Of a stretch of DNA of 64,000 nucleotides, positions 26,474-40,310 are shown in pieces. Both the position numbers and the translations under genes were made by a program. The stretch's first letter is position 1, and every line of letters begins with the position of its first letter. Source of the stretch: Pasteuria penetrans (GTDB lineage Bacteria; Bacillota; Bacilli; Thermoactinomycetales; Thermoactinomycetaceae); NCBI RefSeq assembly GCF_900538055.1, contig NZ_UZAC03000001.1, forward strand, positions 310,001 to 374,000, in the 5' to 3' direction. The notes below the pieces were generated by a model, which did not search any database, was not told the DNA's origin, and saw only the letters and a list, made by a program, of their open reading frames with translations.

Positions 26474-27907
26474 CTACACGACAACCTGGATAGAAACAGA
26501 CGATCCCCTGCCCCCGTTCCGGATCCCGCGCACCTGCCCCCCATATGCCAACCAATCGAACATCTGCTGCACCACTACAGGGGTGATCCGCTCCCCGGGC
26601 AGTAAGACGGGGATACCAGGGGGATAGGGAACAACGAAATCCGCGGCAACACACCCAACCGACGCAGCAAGGGACCGCCACGCCATGGACCGCTGACGCA
26701 ATTCCGACCATGCCAAAGCCAACGGTACAACAGGAGTGTTTCCCCCGGGATGCACAAAGAAACCCCCCTCCACAGTACCCCCTGTATCGTCCTTGATGGG
26801 CAGGGATTCCAATACATTCCATAGAACCGCACTCTCCGTGGAACTAAAAGCCAGTGAAGAAATGAGTAGAACATATTGTGATGTAGCCTTTTCCGCATAG
26901 CAACCCCTCTCCTGTAAAACCCGTAGAAGGGAAAAACCATCCCTACCCTCCTGCCTTAGGAGAATCTTATAGGGATCTCGCAAACCAGGGAATTCAAACT
27001 CCCCAAACCGAGACGAAGCAGCCAAACGAGAGCGGAAAACCCCCAGCTCACGCAAAGAAGCTGTCAATACGGCCTGTCCATGTTCTTCCATATAGCGGCG
27101 TGCTACATCTAGAGAGGCTAACAATAAGTAAGAGGGACTACTAGAAACGACCCAACGGAGGGAACGTTGAAATACTGGCACTCTATCCAGCATAGAAGGG
27201 GCCAAATGCAACATGGAGGACATAGTCAACGACGGCAACATCTTGTGTGTAGATTGCACCACAACATCGGCACCACACTGTATAGCCCAAGTGGGCAAAT
27301 CAGGATGGAATCCAAAATGGGCACCATGCGCCTCATCCACAACAAGAAGTACCCGATGAAGCCTGCATAATTTCGCTAGGGATTCGATAGGCTCTACCAT
27401 ACCGTCATACGATGGCGAGGTAACCACTACAACCTTGATGTTTGTATACGTACGAAGGGCAGCCTCCACTTGATCCACGGATAAGGGCAATTCGCAACCT
27501 GTAGATGGATCCAAAGACACGGATAAGGGATAAGGAGTTGCCTGGGCAAGCCAACACCCATGATAAACGGACTGATGGGAATTCCTCTGCACCAACACCC
27601 CATCCCCGGGTTGACAAAGAGATAGCAAGGTTGCCAAATTCCCTGACGTTGAACCGCCTACTAAGAAAAATGTATGGGCAGCGGCGAAGGCACACGCTGC
27701 CAAGGCTTGGGCCTCTGCAATGACACCCGTCGGATTGTGTAGGTCATCAAGCTGTCCTACCTCCGTTAGATCAAACGGCAGGAGTGCGGAAAAATGGACA
27801 TAGGAAACCCGATCCCAGACGGAACCCTGCTTATGGCCGGGGACATGATAGGAACCCTGTGCCCGACGCACATGCTGCAATAACTCATTCCATAGGGGTG
27901 CTACCAT
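26474..27907 (-). CDS. yaaO: Orn/Lys/Arg decarboxylase-family PLP enzyme (YaaO-like)
   Basis: 477 residues, start ATG at 27907 with a textbook AGGAGG. It is a fold-type I PLP enzyme: N-terminal HVPGHKQG, PLP-phosphate contact SGNLA, VDEAHGAHFGFHP with the PLP-binding Asp and His, and the Schiff-base Lys in QSTHKMLPSLT. The C-terminal domain has PYPPGIPVLLPGE, typical of the family. The substrate is not resolved by sequence; family members decarboxylate Lys, Arg or Orn. It lies between csfB and tmk exactly as in B. subtilis, lacking only xpaC and yaaN. Confidence 0.9.
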   Translation of the reverse strand: MVAPLWNELLQHVRRAQGSYHVPGHKQGSVWDRVSYVHFSALLPFDLTEVGQLDDLHNPTGVIAEAQALAACAFAAAHTFFLVGGSTSGNLATLLSLCQPGDGVLVQRNSHQSVYHGCWLAQATPYPLSVSLDPSTGCELPLSVDQVEAALRTYTNIKVVVVTSPSYDGMVEPIESLAKLCRLHRVLLVVDEAHGAHFGFHPDLPTWAIQCGADVVVQSTHKMLPSLTMSSMLHLAPSMLDRVPVFQRSLRWVVSSSPSYLLLASLDVARRYMEEHGQAVLTASLRELGVFRSRLAASSRFGEFEFPGLRDPYKILLRQEGRDGFSLLRVLQERGCYAEKATSQYVLLISSLAFSSTESAVLWNVLESLPIKDDTGGTVEGGFFVHPGGNTPVVPLALAWSELRQRSMAWRSLAASVGCVAADFVVPYPPGIPVLLPGERITPVVVQQMFDWLAYGGQVRGIRNGGRGSSVSIQVVV

Positions 27908-27929
27908 AGGATCCTCCTACATCCCTTCT

Positions 27930-28178
27930 CTACTGTCTATTGTTTCCTCTCTCCCTCAGGGTTACCCCCATCATGGAACGTGCTAGGGGTCGCAAACGAT
28001 GGGAAAAGTACCGGTAACGATCCCCCCCTTCTCCCTCCTCCACCTGTATCCTAACCATATCATTTTCACAATGATGACAAAGATAATGAGTTTGGATACG
28101 CAAGCCAGACCAACAGATTTGATTGCAAATGATGCAACAAGGTAGATCTCCAAGATGGGCTTCCCCACAATCATGCAA
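27930..28178 (-). CDS. csfB: Sigma-G inhibitor Gin (CsfB)
   Basis: 82 residues, ATG at 28178 with AAAGGAGG upstream. It is a zinc-binding Gin domain: CCIICNQICWSGLRI, then YLCHHCENDMV, giving two CxxC pairs, followed by YRYFSHRLRPLARSM, the conserved tail helix. Gin binds sigma-G (and sigma-E in the mother cell) to delay its activity until the right sporulation stage. Position immediately downstream of the rRNA operon and upstream of yaaO matches B. subtilis. The C-terminal extension after MMGVTL is longer than in Bacillus Gin. Confidence 0.85.
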   Translation of the reverse strand: MHDCGEAHLGDLPCCIICNQICWSGLRIQTHYLCHHCENDMVRIQVEEGEGGDRYRYFSHRLRPLARSMMGVTLRERGNNRQ

Positions 28179-28269
28179 TAGATACCCCCCTCCTTTCCGA
28201 TTTCACCCACACGGGAATCCAAAGACAAAAATATCCCCTACAGAATGTTATTATTATAAAACATAAAAA

Positions 28270-28300
28270 AGCCCCCCGGCGCTTGGAATGAAGCAACCAA
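28270..28300 (-). terminator. Probable terminator of the rRNA operon
   Basis: On the minus strand AAGCGCCGGGGGGCTT followed by TTTTA forms an imperfect hairpin with a T-run. It lies about 65 nt beyond the 5S 3' end and upstream of csfB. Confidence 0.45.
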
Positions 28301-28351
28301 GAGAGCAAAATCTTCCATAAACCAATCCCACCTATGTTCTATGTAAAAAAT

Positions 28352-28469
28352 GCTTGGCAACGTCCTACTCTCCCAGGGGTCTGCACCCCAAGTACCATCG
28401 GCGCTGGAGGGCTTAACGACTGTGTTCGGAATGGGAACAGGTGGTTCCCCTCCGCCATCGTCACCAAGC
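28352..28469 (-). rRNA. rrf: 5S ribosomal RNA
   Basis: About 118 nt. The ends pair (GCTTGGTGACG / CGTTGCCAAGC), and the core has CCCATTCCGAACACAG and GGGAGAGTAGG. Intact, unlike the decayed copy at 424-547. Confidence 0.95.
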
Positions 28470-28532
28470 TCGCACCCTACCATCCTACATTATGGATTTT
28501 CAACGTAGCGTAAAAACCATTTCCCATCAACT

Positions 28533-31480
<2,948 letters not shown>

Positions 31481-31634
31481 ACCAAACGGGAACAGATCTA
31501 CGCTCTCTCAATCCATAATGTAGTTGGCAAGGTACGAAAAGGGAGGGAAGAAAACCGATTTCGGCCTGCTTCGCTCCCTCACAACCGAAGAGTGTAATGG
31601 CTATCTATGCATAAGAGTGCTCTAATGAAACTCC
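31481..31634. other. 16S-23S spacer without tRNA genes
   Basis: 154 nt. No tRNA cloverleaf is present, whereas the B. subtilis operon at this locus carries tRNA-Ile and tRNA-Ala. Confidence 0.8.
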
Positions 31635-33165
<1,531 letters not shown>

Positions 33166-33406
33166 GAATAGAACACAAACATCTACCACGCAAGGCCAAG
33201 GCCTCACGCTACTGCACTCTGCATAAATGCCACCACTCTTCGGTTGTCAAGGAGCGAAAAAACAAGGAAACGACCAACAACTTGCCTCCATATCTCAGGG
33301 GTCACAACCCCGCAGATACTCGAGGATACAACCACTCCAACAACGGCCAACCTGACCCCCTCGGCGGAACGACTTCCCAGCCGATCAATTCCGAAGGACA
33401 GAAAAC

Positions 33407-33436
33407 ATCGTATCACACTGCCACCGCACTCGTCAA
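33407..33436 (-). promoter_or_regulatory. rRNA operon promoter P2
   Basis: On the minus strand TTGACG (33436-33431), 18-nt spacer, TACGAT (33412-33407). It shares the preceding AAAATAGGGTA with P1, so it is a duplicated promoter. Confidence 0.7.
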
Positions 33437-33501
33437 TACCCTATTTTCGAAAAACTCGCTGGCCCCTCAGGAATCAACCACGGCCGCCAGCAACAGATCT
33501 T

Positions 33502-33531
33502 ATTCTAACATCGTCACAACGACATCGTCAA
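33502..33531 (-). promoter_or_regulatory. rRNA operon promoter P1
   Basis: TTGACG (33531-33526), 18-nt spacer, TAGAAT (33507-33502) on the minus strand. The upstream sequence GAAAATAGGGTATTGACG is identical to P2. Confidence 0.7.
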
Positions 33532-33649
33532 TACCCTATTTTCAAAAAAATTCGTCCTAGAAAAGTAGGATTTAGAAACCATCATCCCCCATCATCCGCT
33601 ACCCTCTTAACAAAATACTCCTTCTCAAAGTCACGCCACAATGATCCCC

Positions 33650-33910
33650 TCAAACCACCACACACCAACGAATTGCCACAAGATAAATCAAACCGGGAAT
33701 GCCCATCCCCCCCGCAACCATGGCCGTAAAGGGATTGATGGGTAACGAAAAAGAAAAAAATTGCCCTACGCCATTCAGTGCAAACAATGCCAGGGCACCT
33801 ACCGTTGAATAAACCACACCATACCACAACCACAATAGTGGTTTCCTTATGGAACGGGCCACGATCATCAACAACAACAACCCCAGAAAAACCCACAGAA
33901 GACCACCCAT
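33650..33910 (-). CDS. bofA: Pro-sigma-K processing inhibitor BofA
   Basis: 86 residues from ATG at 33910 with AAGGTGG upstream, matching the usual length of about 87; the frame allows starts back to 33955. There are two to three hydrophobic segments: GGLLWVFLGLLLLMIVARS, VVYSTVGALALFALNGVG and PFTAMVAGGMGIPGLIYLVAI. The SLPINPFTAMVAG...GIPG block is the BofA signature. It restrains the SpoIVFB protease in the outer forespore membrane until the SpoIVB signal arrives, controlling late mother-cell transcription. Located between recR and the rRNA operon as in B. subtilis; yaaL is missing. Confidence 0.85.
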   Translation of the reverse strand: MGGLLWVFLGLLLLMIVARSIRKPLLWLWYGVVYSTVGALALFALNGVGQFFSFSLPINPFTAMVAGGMGIPGLIYLVAIRWCVVV

Positions 33911-34047
33911 AAAATCCACCTTCATCCCCCATCCTACACAGCTTCCCGGGCCCAATCAACCCTCATTATTCATAGCCCGCAAACAAAATGGACTCCCCCC
34001 AGGGATATTCAGAAGAGGACCCACAAAGAACCAAGGGACGATTCACC

Positions 34048-34668
34048 TCACACACCTGTCCCATCCAACAACCTCCTCCCCTCCAAAGCCCGCGTTAACG
34101 TCATTTCATCCGCGTACTCCAAATCACCCCCGGCCGGCAAACCATGCGCTATTCTTGTAACCCTAACGGGTGAAGCAGACAACAATTTTGCAAGGTAGAG
34201 CAACGTCGCCTCTCCCTCCACTGTACTGTTGGTCGCCAAGATCACCTCACCCGTCCCTCCCTCCTTCACTCGATCCAACAAAGCAGCAATGGACAAATGC
34301 TCAGGCCCTATTCCTTCTATAGGAGATAGGGCCCCGTGCAAAACATGATACAGACCACGATAGGCCTGCGTTCTCTCCATCGCCCAAACATCCCGTACTT
34401 CTTGAACCACGCAAATTGTTTTGGAATCCCTAGACTTGTCCAAACAAAGAAAACAGGGATTGCGATCATCCACCAGATGACAACGGTCACAGGTAATCAA
34501 CCTCCGTTTGGCCTGGACCATTGCCTCTGCCATCCGTACCACCTCTTCCTCCTCCATATCAAGGATGAAAAAGGCCAAACGCTGGGCCGTTTTATTACCT
34601 ATACCTGGTAACCGATTGAGAAATTCGATCAATTCAGATACCAAAGGGGGGATCCGAAAATCACCCAT
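34048..34668 (-). CDS. recR: Recombination mediator protein RecR
   Basis: 206 residues. N-terminal helix-hairpin-helix (LNRLPGIGNKTAQRLAFFIL), a C4 zinc finger (CDRCHLVDDRNPCFLC) and a Toprim domain (ICVVQEVRDVWAMERT, VILATNSTVEGEATLLYL). The last part (VRVTRIAHGLPAGGDLEYADEMTLTRALEGRR) is the usual RecR C-terminus. It loads RecA with RecO at gaps. The Toprim start carries VQEVRD where VEE or VES is typical, a modest change. Confidence 0.95.
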   Translation of the reverse strand: MGDFRIPPLVSELIEFLNRLPGIGNKTAQRLAFFILDMEEEEVVRMAEAMVQAKRRLITCDRCHLVDDRNPCFLCLDKSRDSKTICVVQEVRDVWAMERTQAYRGLYHVLHGALSPIEGIGPEHLSIAALLDRVKEGGTGEVILATNSTVEGEATLLYLAKLLSASPVRVTRIAHGLPAGGDLEYADEMTLTRALEGRRLLDGTGV

Positions 34669-34745
34669 TCCTCTATCACCCTCCTCAGTGCAAAGAAGGG
34701 GTGTATAAGAAACCTACCCCCCCATTGTTACTACATCCTATCCAT

Positions 34746-35060
34746 TCACAAAAAACCTGGGGGTAATGGCATGCCCTGTGTCACACCCTCCATGTCCTTT
34801 CTCGCCATTTCATCCGCCATATCAGAGGCCGTATTGAAAGCCGTCACCATTAAATCCTCCAACATACCAGAATCCCCCGCTTTCATCACCTCGGGGGAAA
34901 TCGTCACACTACGAACCCGCTTGTGACCATCCATACAAAGCTTCACAGCACCCCCACCCGCGGAGGCCTCTACCTCCTTCCCCTTCAAATTTTCCTGAAC
35001 CCGTTCCATTTCAGACTGCATTTTCTGCAAATTTTTTATCATCTGCTGTTGATTTGGCAT
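34746..35060 (-). CDS. ebfC: YbaB/EbfC-family nucleoid-associated protein
   Basis: 104 residues from ATG at 35060 (MPNQQQMIKNLQKMQSEMER). The frame to 35180 is not conserved. A coiled N-terminus is followed by EVEASAGGGAVKLCMDGHKRV and LEDLMVTAFNTASDMADEMA, typical of YaaK/EbfC. It forms dimers that bind DNA non-specifically. It is encoded between dnaX and recR, the near-universal order. Confidence 0.92.
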   Translation of the reverse strand: MPNQQQMIKNLQKMQSEMERVQENLKGKEVEASAGGGAVKLCMDGHKRVRSVTISPEVMKAGDSGMLEDLMVTAFNTASDMADEMARKDMEGVTQGMPLPPGFL

Positions 35061-35240
35061 ACCACCGCGCACAAGAATCCCCCCATGTATCAAAATGCCT
35101 ACTATACTAAAATGATCCGAGAATGGAGAACCACGTCCACCTACTCTTAAGTTCCCATCTGTAGACGCAAAACTGCACAACCACTATACCATTTTCTCAA
35201 TCCCACACCCTATACCCCCCTACAACCCACTCCAAAACCC

Positions 35241-37034
35241 TTACCCCTCCTCGTGCCAAGACACCATCCATGAACCAAAAAGGGAAACCGCTCGTTCCCA
35301 GGCTACCTTCACCCGCTCCCCTTGGGTACCCTTGGCCCCCTCCTGGGATGTATCGATGGTCCGTCCCGCCATCCAACCCTTCCAGAGCGAAGACAGAACG
35401 GGTTGAAGGCGATATTCCCCCGACAAAAAATCAGAGAGTATTTTTTCCAACCACCGACACGTCTTAGCCCGACTAACCATATTGCAATGGATTTCACTCG
35501 CGAATGAAACAACCAAGGTATCAGATGTCACCGCCACGGGAGAACCACTGCTCAACCAGGCATGCAAACGAACGTCTTCCCTCCGCACCCTATCCAAAAC
35601 TTCCGGCCAACGTCCTTCGATCTCACGTAATCGAGGGGAATCCGCCCCCTCCAACCAATCAACCCGAAGAGTGGGAGAACGATCGGAAAACGAGGGGGAA
35701 CCGGCCTGGGGAAAAAAGGGCAAAACCCCCTGCTGTCCAACGCTCAACGGCACACGAAACCCCTCCAGCCGTTGAACACGCTCCGTTAAATGATTGCAAT
35801 GTTCTCGCAATTTTTGAAAGCGCTGCACTAAACTGTCGAAATGCTCCTTTGCCTCCGTTCCCCCCGGGGGAAATCCCCCTTGATTCGAATCTGAAAAGGA
35901 AACCCCATCCTTATCCCCCTCCGCAAAGAACGATCCCCTGCAGTTTTCCCCCACCATGGACTGGCAAGTGGACAACAACAAAACCTCTAGGGCAATTTGG
36001 GGAAAAGGGGAATTTTTCAACTCCACAAGCGAATGAAGTAATTTTTCAGTTCTCATAAGTATAACATCGACATCAAAAGATGTGCTATCATTGGGTTCCT
36101 CACAGAGAGGGCTTTCCTCGACACCCCACACGCCATCAGAACCCAGTCGAGAGGACAGCACCTTTCGGGCGATCCTAAGTAAACCCTCAGCTACACGATA
36201 AGATTCGCAACCCTCCCCCCATAGGGAGCGAAGATGTCTCAACACCGAAACCCGATGTGAGGACATCCAGGATTGCCATAAAGGAAGCAAATTCCCCTCA
36301 GCCACTCCACCCGTCAATTGACGAACCCAATGCTCCGATAACTCCCTATCCCCACAGGCTAGGACCTGATCCAGCAGACCAACGGCATCCCTCATACTCC
36401 CCCCTGCATCCTGTACCAACAACTCCAAGGCACCCTCTTCCACCCGGACCCCCTGTTTCTGACAAATATCCATCAGATAATCCCTCATAAGAATGGAACA
36501 AACTGGACGGAAGGAAAATCGTTGACAACGTGACAAAACCGTGGCAGGTAAACGATAGGGCTCCGTCGTGGCCAACAGGAAAAGACTGTGCGAAGGGGGT
36601 TCCTCTAGAGTCTTCAATAGGGCATTGAACGCCTCCTGCGTCAACATATGCACCTCATCAATTATGTAAACTTTATACCGAACCTCCGTGGCTGCGTAGC
36701 GTACCTTTTCCCGCAAATCGCGCATCTCTTCCACACCACGGTGCGAGGCAGCATCAAATTCCAATACGTCGATGGAATTTCCCTTTGCTATTCGGGAACA
36801 CGGCGAACAAGTCAAACAAGGCTCCCCACCCACCAATGCCTCGCAATTGACCGCCTTGGCTACAATCCTAGCCATTGTCGTTTTTCCTGTACCATGGGGG
36901 CCGGAGAGTAGGTAAGCATGGGCCAACTGATCCGACTGCACCGCTTGCTGTAACACCTGCCTCACATGTTCCTGGCCCACGATATCAGCAAAGCGCTGGG
37001 GTCGCAATATACGATAAAGAGCTTGATAGGACAA
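35241..37034 (-). CDS. dnaX: DNA polymerase III subunits gamma/tau
   Basis: 597 residues from a TTG at 37034 with GGAGG upstream. The frame to 37139 is unsupported, and MSYQALYRILRPQRF is the expected start. Walker A is LSGPHGTGKTTMAR, the zinc finger is CEALVGGEPCLTCSPC, Walker B is YIIDEVHML, and the sensor region is EEPPSHSLFLLATTEPYRLPATVLSRC. It is the clamp-loader ATPase. The C-terminal tau part is poorly conserved and ends with the usual domain V-like region. No clear slippery sequence for gamma production was noted. Confidence 0.95.
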   Translation of the reverse strand: MSYQALYRILRPQRFADIVGQEHVRQVLQQAVQSDQLAHAYLLSGPHGTGKTTMARIVAKAVNCEALVGGEPCLTCSPCSRIAKGNSIDVLEFDAASHRGVEEMRDLREKVRYAATEVRYKVYIIDEVHMLTQEAFNALLKTLEEPPSHSLFLLATTEPYRLPATVLSRCQRFSFRPVCSILMRDYLMDICQKQGVRVEEGALELLVQDAGGSMRDAVGLLDQVLACGDRELSEHWVRQLTGGVAEGNLLPLWQSWMSSHRVSVLRHLRSLWGEGCESYRVAEGLLRIARKVLSSRLGSDGVWGVEESPLCEEPNDSTSFDVDVILMRTEKLLHSLVELKNSPFPQIALEVLLLSTCQSMVGENCRGSFFAEGDKDGVSFSDSNQGGFPPGGTEAKEHFDSLVQRFQKLREHCNHLTERVQRLEGFRVPLSVGQQGVLPFFPQAGSPSFSDRSPTLRVDWLEGADSPRLREIEGRWPEVLDRVRREDVRLHAWLSSGSPVAVTSDTLVVSFASEIHCNMVSRAKTCRWLEKILSDFLSGEYRLQPVLSSLWKGWMAGRTIDTSQEGAKGTQGERVKVAWERAVSLFGSWMVSWHEEG

Positions 37035-37189
37035 AATATTTCGCCCTCCTTCCTTCGTCCCCCTAGCACACCACCCATCTATAAAAACACCAAAAAGTCC
37101 CTCTCCTTTGAGAAGGCCACACGCCCCCCCAATAGCCAAGGAACTTTCCCCTAGAATTCCGTATTCGAATCAATCCCCACACCCAGAGG

Positions 37190-37464
37190 GAAAGCTGCGC
37201 ACCCATCTCCGACGCAGCTGCCAAAACGGATGACGACGTTCCGACTCGGGCAGGGCACCCTGCGGCACATGGGAAAAATCCCCTTAGTGCTGCTTCCTTC
37301 CGGACCTGACACGGTTCACGGACCCCCCATTGCACAGGACCCTACCCTCAACATCGCAACAAAGCCCCGGACCTTCACAACTAACGCCTCGGATGGGAAT
37401 TCGACCCCGCTAGAGCGGCTTGCAGGCTACAGGGCACCGCTACCTCCCCATCTAGCGCAGCCAC
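37190..37464 (-). ncRNA. ffs: Signal recognition particle RNA (large, Alu-containing)
   Basis: About 275 nt, next to dnaX as in Bacillus. The minus strand shows the Alu domain near the 5' end (GCTAGATGGGGAGGTAGCGG) and the conserved apical hairpin of the S domain, GTCAGGTCCGGAAGGAAGCA. The long arms pair (GTGCCCTG / CAGGGTGCCCT). A TACAAT -10 box lies at 37474-37469. It scaffolds Ffh for co-translational membrane targeting. Confidence 0.93.
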
Positions 37465-37510
37465 TTCATTGTATCACAAAAACGAACAAAAAAAAATAGG
37501 ACCGCAAAAC

Positions 37511-37596
37511 GGAGGGGGTGGGATTCGAACCCACGGTAGCCGCAAAGCTACGGCGGTTTTCAAGACCGCTGCCTTAAACCACTCGACCACCCCTCC
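37511..37596 (-). tRNA. tRNA-Ser (anticodon UGA)
   Basis: 86 nt. Acceptor GGAGGGG pairs with CCCCTCC, and the D arm contains GTCGAGTGGTTTAAGGC. The anticodon loop is CTTGAAA within CGGTC...ACCG, with a long variable arm (GCCGTAGCTTTGCGGCTAC) and T arm GGGTTCGAATCCC. CCA is not encoded. It reads UCA/UCG-type serine codons. Confidence 0.95.
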
Positions 37597-37689
37597 ACAC
37601 AGGACGGAAGACCCCCGCCTCAGTCCCTCATTCTACACCCGATCGAACAAGGCTGTCAAATCGAAATTACCCGATCACTCCCCGATCAC

Positions 37690-39075
37690 TCATGGACCAC
37701 CGGATCCCCTTGATCTACCATCCACTCCTGTTGAAACCTCCGTTTCCCCATCATTACCCAATTTCATAGGCTTCACAAGGATCCTCTTGATCCGAAGTTG
37801 ATCTACCTCCTGGACAACAAAAACCCAAGCACCCGAACGAATTTCATCACCAACCTCTGGAACCTTCTCCAAACGGGAAAAGAGCCATCCACCAATCGTA
37901 TCATTATCCGTATCCTCAATCTTCGTTTGAAAGTGATCATTTACTTCCTCGATGAGCAAACGGGCTGCAATTAAGGTACCCTCGCTTCCGATCTGAAAAA
38001 GGGGCTTCTCATCATCAAATTCATCCTGAATTTCACCAAAAATCTCCTCGATGATATCCTCCGTGGTCACCAATCCGGAAGTACCACCAAACTCGTCCAC
38101 CACAATCGCCATCTCCACCCTGTTTTTCTGTAAATTGCGAAGAATATCCTTCAATTCCATGGTCTCTGGAACAACCACGTTGGGCCTCGCCAGATCCATC
38201 AACACGGGGGAAGACACCCCACTGGATATACACTCATAAACATGCCGAATGTGAACAATACCCCGTATATCATCCTTATCCCTGCCACAGAGGGGAAAAC
38301 GGGTGTGGCGGGCGTTCTTAATAATCTCAAAATTATCCTCAAAGGTTTTGTCAACAAACAGGCAAACCATGTTCACACGAGGTACCATCACCTCACGGGC
38401 AATACGATCGGCAAACTCAAAAATATTGTCGAACAACATGAGCTCGGCTTGATCAATCACACCACTCTTGTGACTCTGTGCCAACAACATACGAATTTCT
38501 TCCTCGGTATGCGCATTGTGTTTGAGATTCTTCAAATCCACCCGAAGGAGACGTAAGACTAAATTGGCTGATTTTTCTAACAAAAAAATAAAGGGACGAA
38601 AAAGACGATAAAAAAAGTGTAACGGTCGGGCTACCCAGAGGGTTATTTCTTCCGCCTTATAAATGGCGATGGACTTAGGCGCCATCTCCCCGAAGACGAT
38701 ATGCCCTACGGTAACCAGAAGAAAAGCGAGGGAAACAGCCACCACGTGGGGAAACCAGGCCGGCAATCCAAAGCCCTTGAATAATGAAACCAACAGTTCA
38801 CCCATCGTATCCTTTGCCGCCCAACCTAATCCCAAGGAAGCAAGGGTAATTCCCACCTGCGTCACGGAGAGATAGGTATCCAGACTACTCAACACGGTCT
38901 GTGCCATTTTACCCACGCTACCCGAAGAACTAAGCTGCTTCACCCTGGTGGGCCTTGCCTTGACAATGGCAAATTCCGCCGCAACAAAAAAACCATTGAG
39001 TGCAACGAGAAAGACAGCCAAAAGTAACTTTATAATGAGTGCACCAACATTATCCCAATACAGGGGTCCGTCCAA
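37690..39075 (-). CDS. CNNM/CorC-HlyC family membrane protein with CBS pair
   Basis: 461 residues, TTG start at 39075 with AAGGAGGG nine bases upstream. The N-terminal DUF21 (CNNM) membrane domain has several helices (LLLAVFLVALNGFFVAAEFA, LGLGWAAKDTM, GHIVFGEMAPKSIAI). Two CBS domains follow (REVMVPRVNMVCL, RNLQKNRVEMAIVVDEFGG) and a C-terminal CorC_HlyC domain (DTIGGWLFSRLEKVPEVGD). Relatives such as B. subtilis YhdP/YqhB act in Mg2+ efflux or tolerance; the older hemolysin label is historical. Ends with a polar tail rich in Gly and Ser. Confidence 0.9.
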   Translation of the reverse strand: MDGPLYWDNVGALIIKLLLAVFLVALNGFFVAAEFAIVKARPTRVKQLSSSGSVGKMAQTVLSSLDTYLSVTQVGITLASLGLGWAAKDTMGELLVSLFKGFGLPAWFPHVVAVSLAFLLVTVGHIVFGEMAPKSIAIYKAEEITLWVARPLHFFYRLFRPFIFLLEKSANLVLRLLRVDLKNLKHNAHTEEEIRMLLAQSHKSGVIDQAELMLFDNIFEFADRIAREVMVPRVNMVCLFVDKTFEDNFEIIKNARHTRFPLCGRDKDDIRGIVHIRHVYECISSGVSSPVLMDLARPNVVVPETMELKDILRNLQKNRVEMAIVVDEFGGTSGLVTTEDIIEEIFGEIQDEFDDEKPLFQIGSEGTLIAARLLIEEVNDHFQTKIEDTDNDTIGGWLFSRLEKVPEVGDEIRSGAWVFVVQEVDQLRIKRILVKPMKLGNDGETEVSTGVDGRSRGSGGP

Positions 39076-40244
39076 TGCGGTATACCCTCCTTATGGATCA
39101 CCGAATCTATCCAACTTCCTATACCTTAGCATTCTGCATTGTTCCGCGGAATTACAACATAAACTTACAGGATAAGCGGGGGAAAGAACGGAAAAACGCG
39201 GAGGTTAAATCCATAGTACTCATAAAACTTTATAATATATTAATGTAAAAACGCGATGGGGGACGCAAGAGGGCAGCACCCAACCAAACCCTCACCACTA
39301 TTCTCTCTGAATTCCCACAAAAATCACCTGTGCCAAATTTACCATCAAATGCTTCCATTATGCAAATAATCCGTACGCCCCATGTGGATTACCTAGGATC
39401 CATGATTTGCTTTGGGGATCTGTAATCCAATAACAACAGGAAAATCTCATTGCGCAAAAATCCCCCAGCCCTTACCGCATTCCTATATCCCCGTGTCCCA
39501 TAAGATAACCGAAAAACAAACCCCAACCAACCCTCCGATCCCAAACAGGAAACCATCCCACCTCTAACAACATCATTCGCTACTACCTTCACCCATGTCA
39601 ATTATACCATGATTCGCCCCCATTATAGCTTAGGGTTGCATCTCAAATGTTGGTATCAGTTTCCCAGAAGGCCCTTTTTTGTCTCCCCTATGCTATCGAC
39701 GATCCGTTCCAGGTTCTATATTCTTTTTATTAATTATTTAAATATACATTAATATAAATAATATATAATGTATCTAAACTATAATCATGTATTCATATGT
39801 ATTCATTTCCCCCTGTCATCCCCAGCGTATGAAACATTCATTTGGATACCTGTCCCCTTCCCACCGAACCCCAAGAAACCCTGAGGGTTCATAATTTCAT
39901 AATGGATGAGCCTGTTTTCCCCCGTTGAAAATTGTGTATAGACCCCTTGATTGGGGCTATTCCAAGTTGCCCCCTACCACCCGGTTGAAATCCTTTGCAG
40001 GGAAATTTCTACTCTAAATCCGTATTCTTCTACCTATAAATAAGCGTTCTCAATAAGCATTCCCAAGCGTTCTTGCGGGCCGACCCCCTCCTCTGAATTT
40101 CCACCCAATCCTTTCCTTACCGTTCTCCCATGAACCCTCAAAAACGCCCTTGAGGGATCCCCGCTTGAGTCACTCCCCAATACTTGTTACCCCCCCCGAG
40201 CTAGTGGACCCCCAAATACAGGGTCCTCGAATCAAAGAAGTCAC
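39076..40244. other. Long gene-free, decayed stretch
   Basis: About 1.2 kb with no supported gene. Contains small hairpins (CCCTCAA/TTGAGGG near 40137-40158) and short imperfect repeats (AAGCGTTCT near 40045 and 40073). Confidence 0.5.
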
Positions 40245-40310
40245 CTCTGGGGAAAATATTTCGTCTTGCAGATTGGCATAAGCTCGTGTACAATCAACGG
40301 AACAAATCAG
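40245..40310 (+). pseudogene. Short remnant of the ISL3-like transposase
   Basis: GAAAATATTTCGTCTTGCAG followed by ATTGGCATAA matches about 47487-47517 (encoding KIFHLADWHK) of the larger ISL3-like remnant. Nothing else of that element is detectable here. Confidence 0.6.

Noticed and set aside
33582-33959. 125-codon minus ORF overlapping bofA
   Set aside because: Different frame from bofA; the bofA frame has family motifs, correct length and conserved position.
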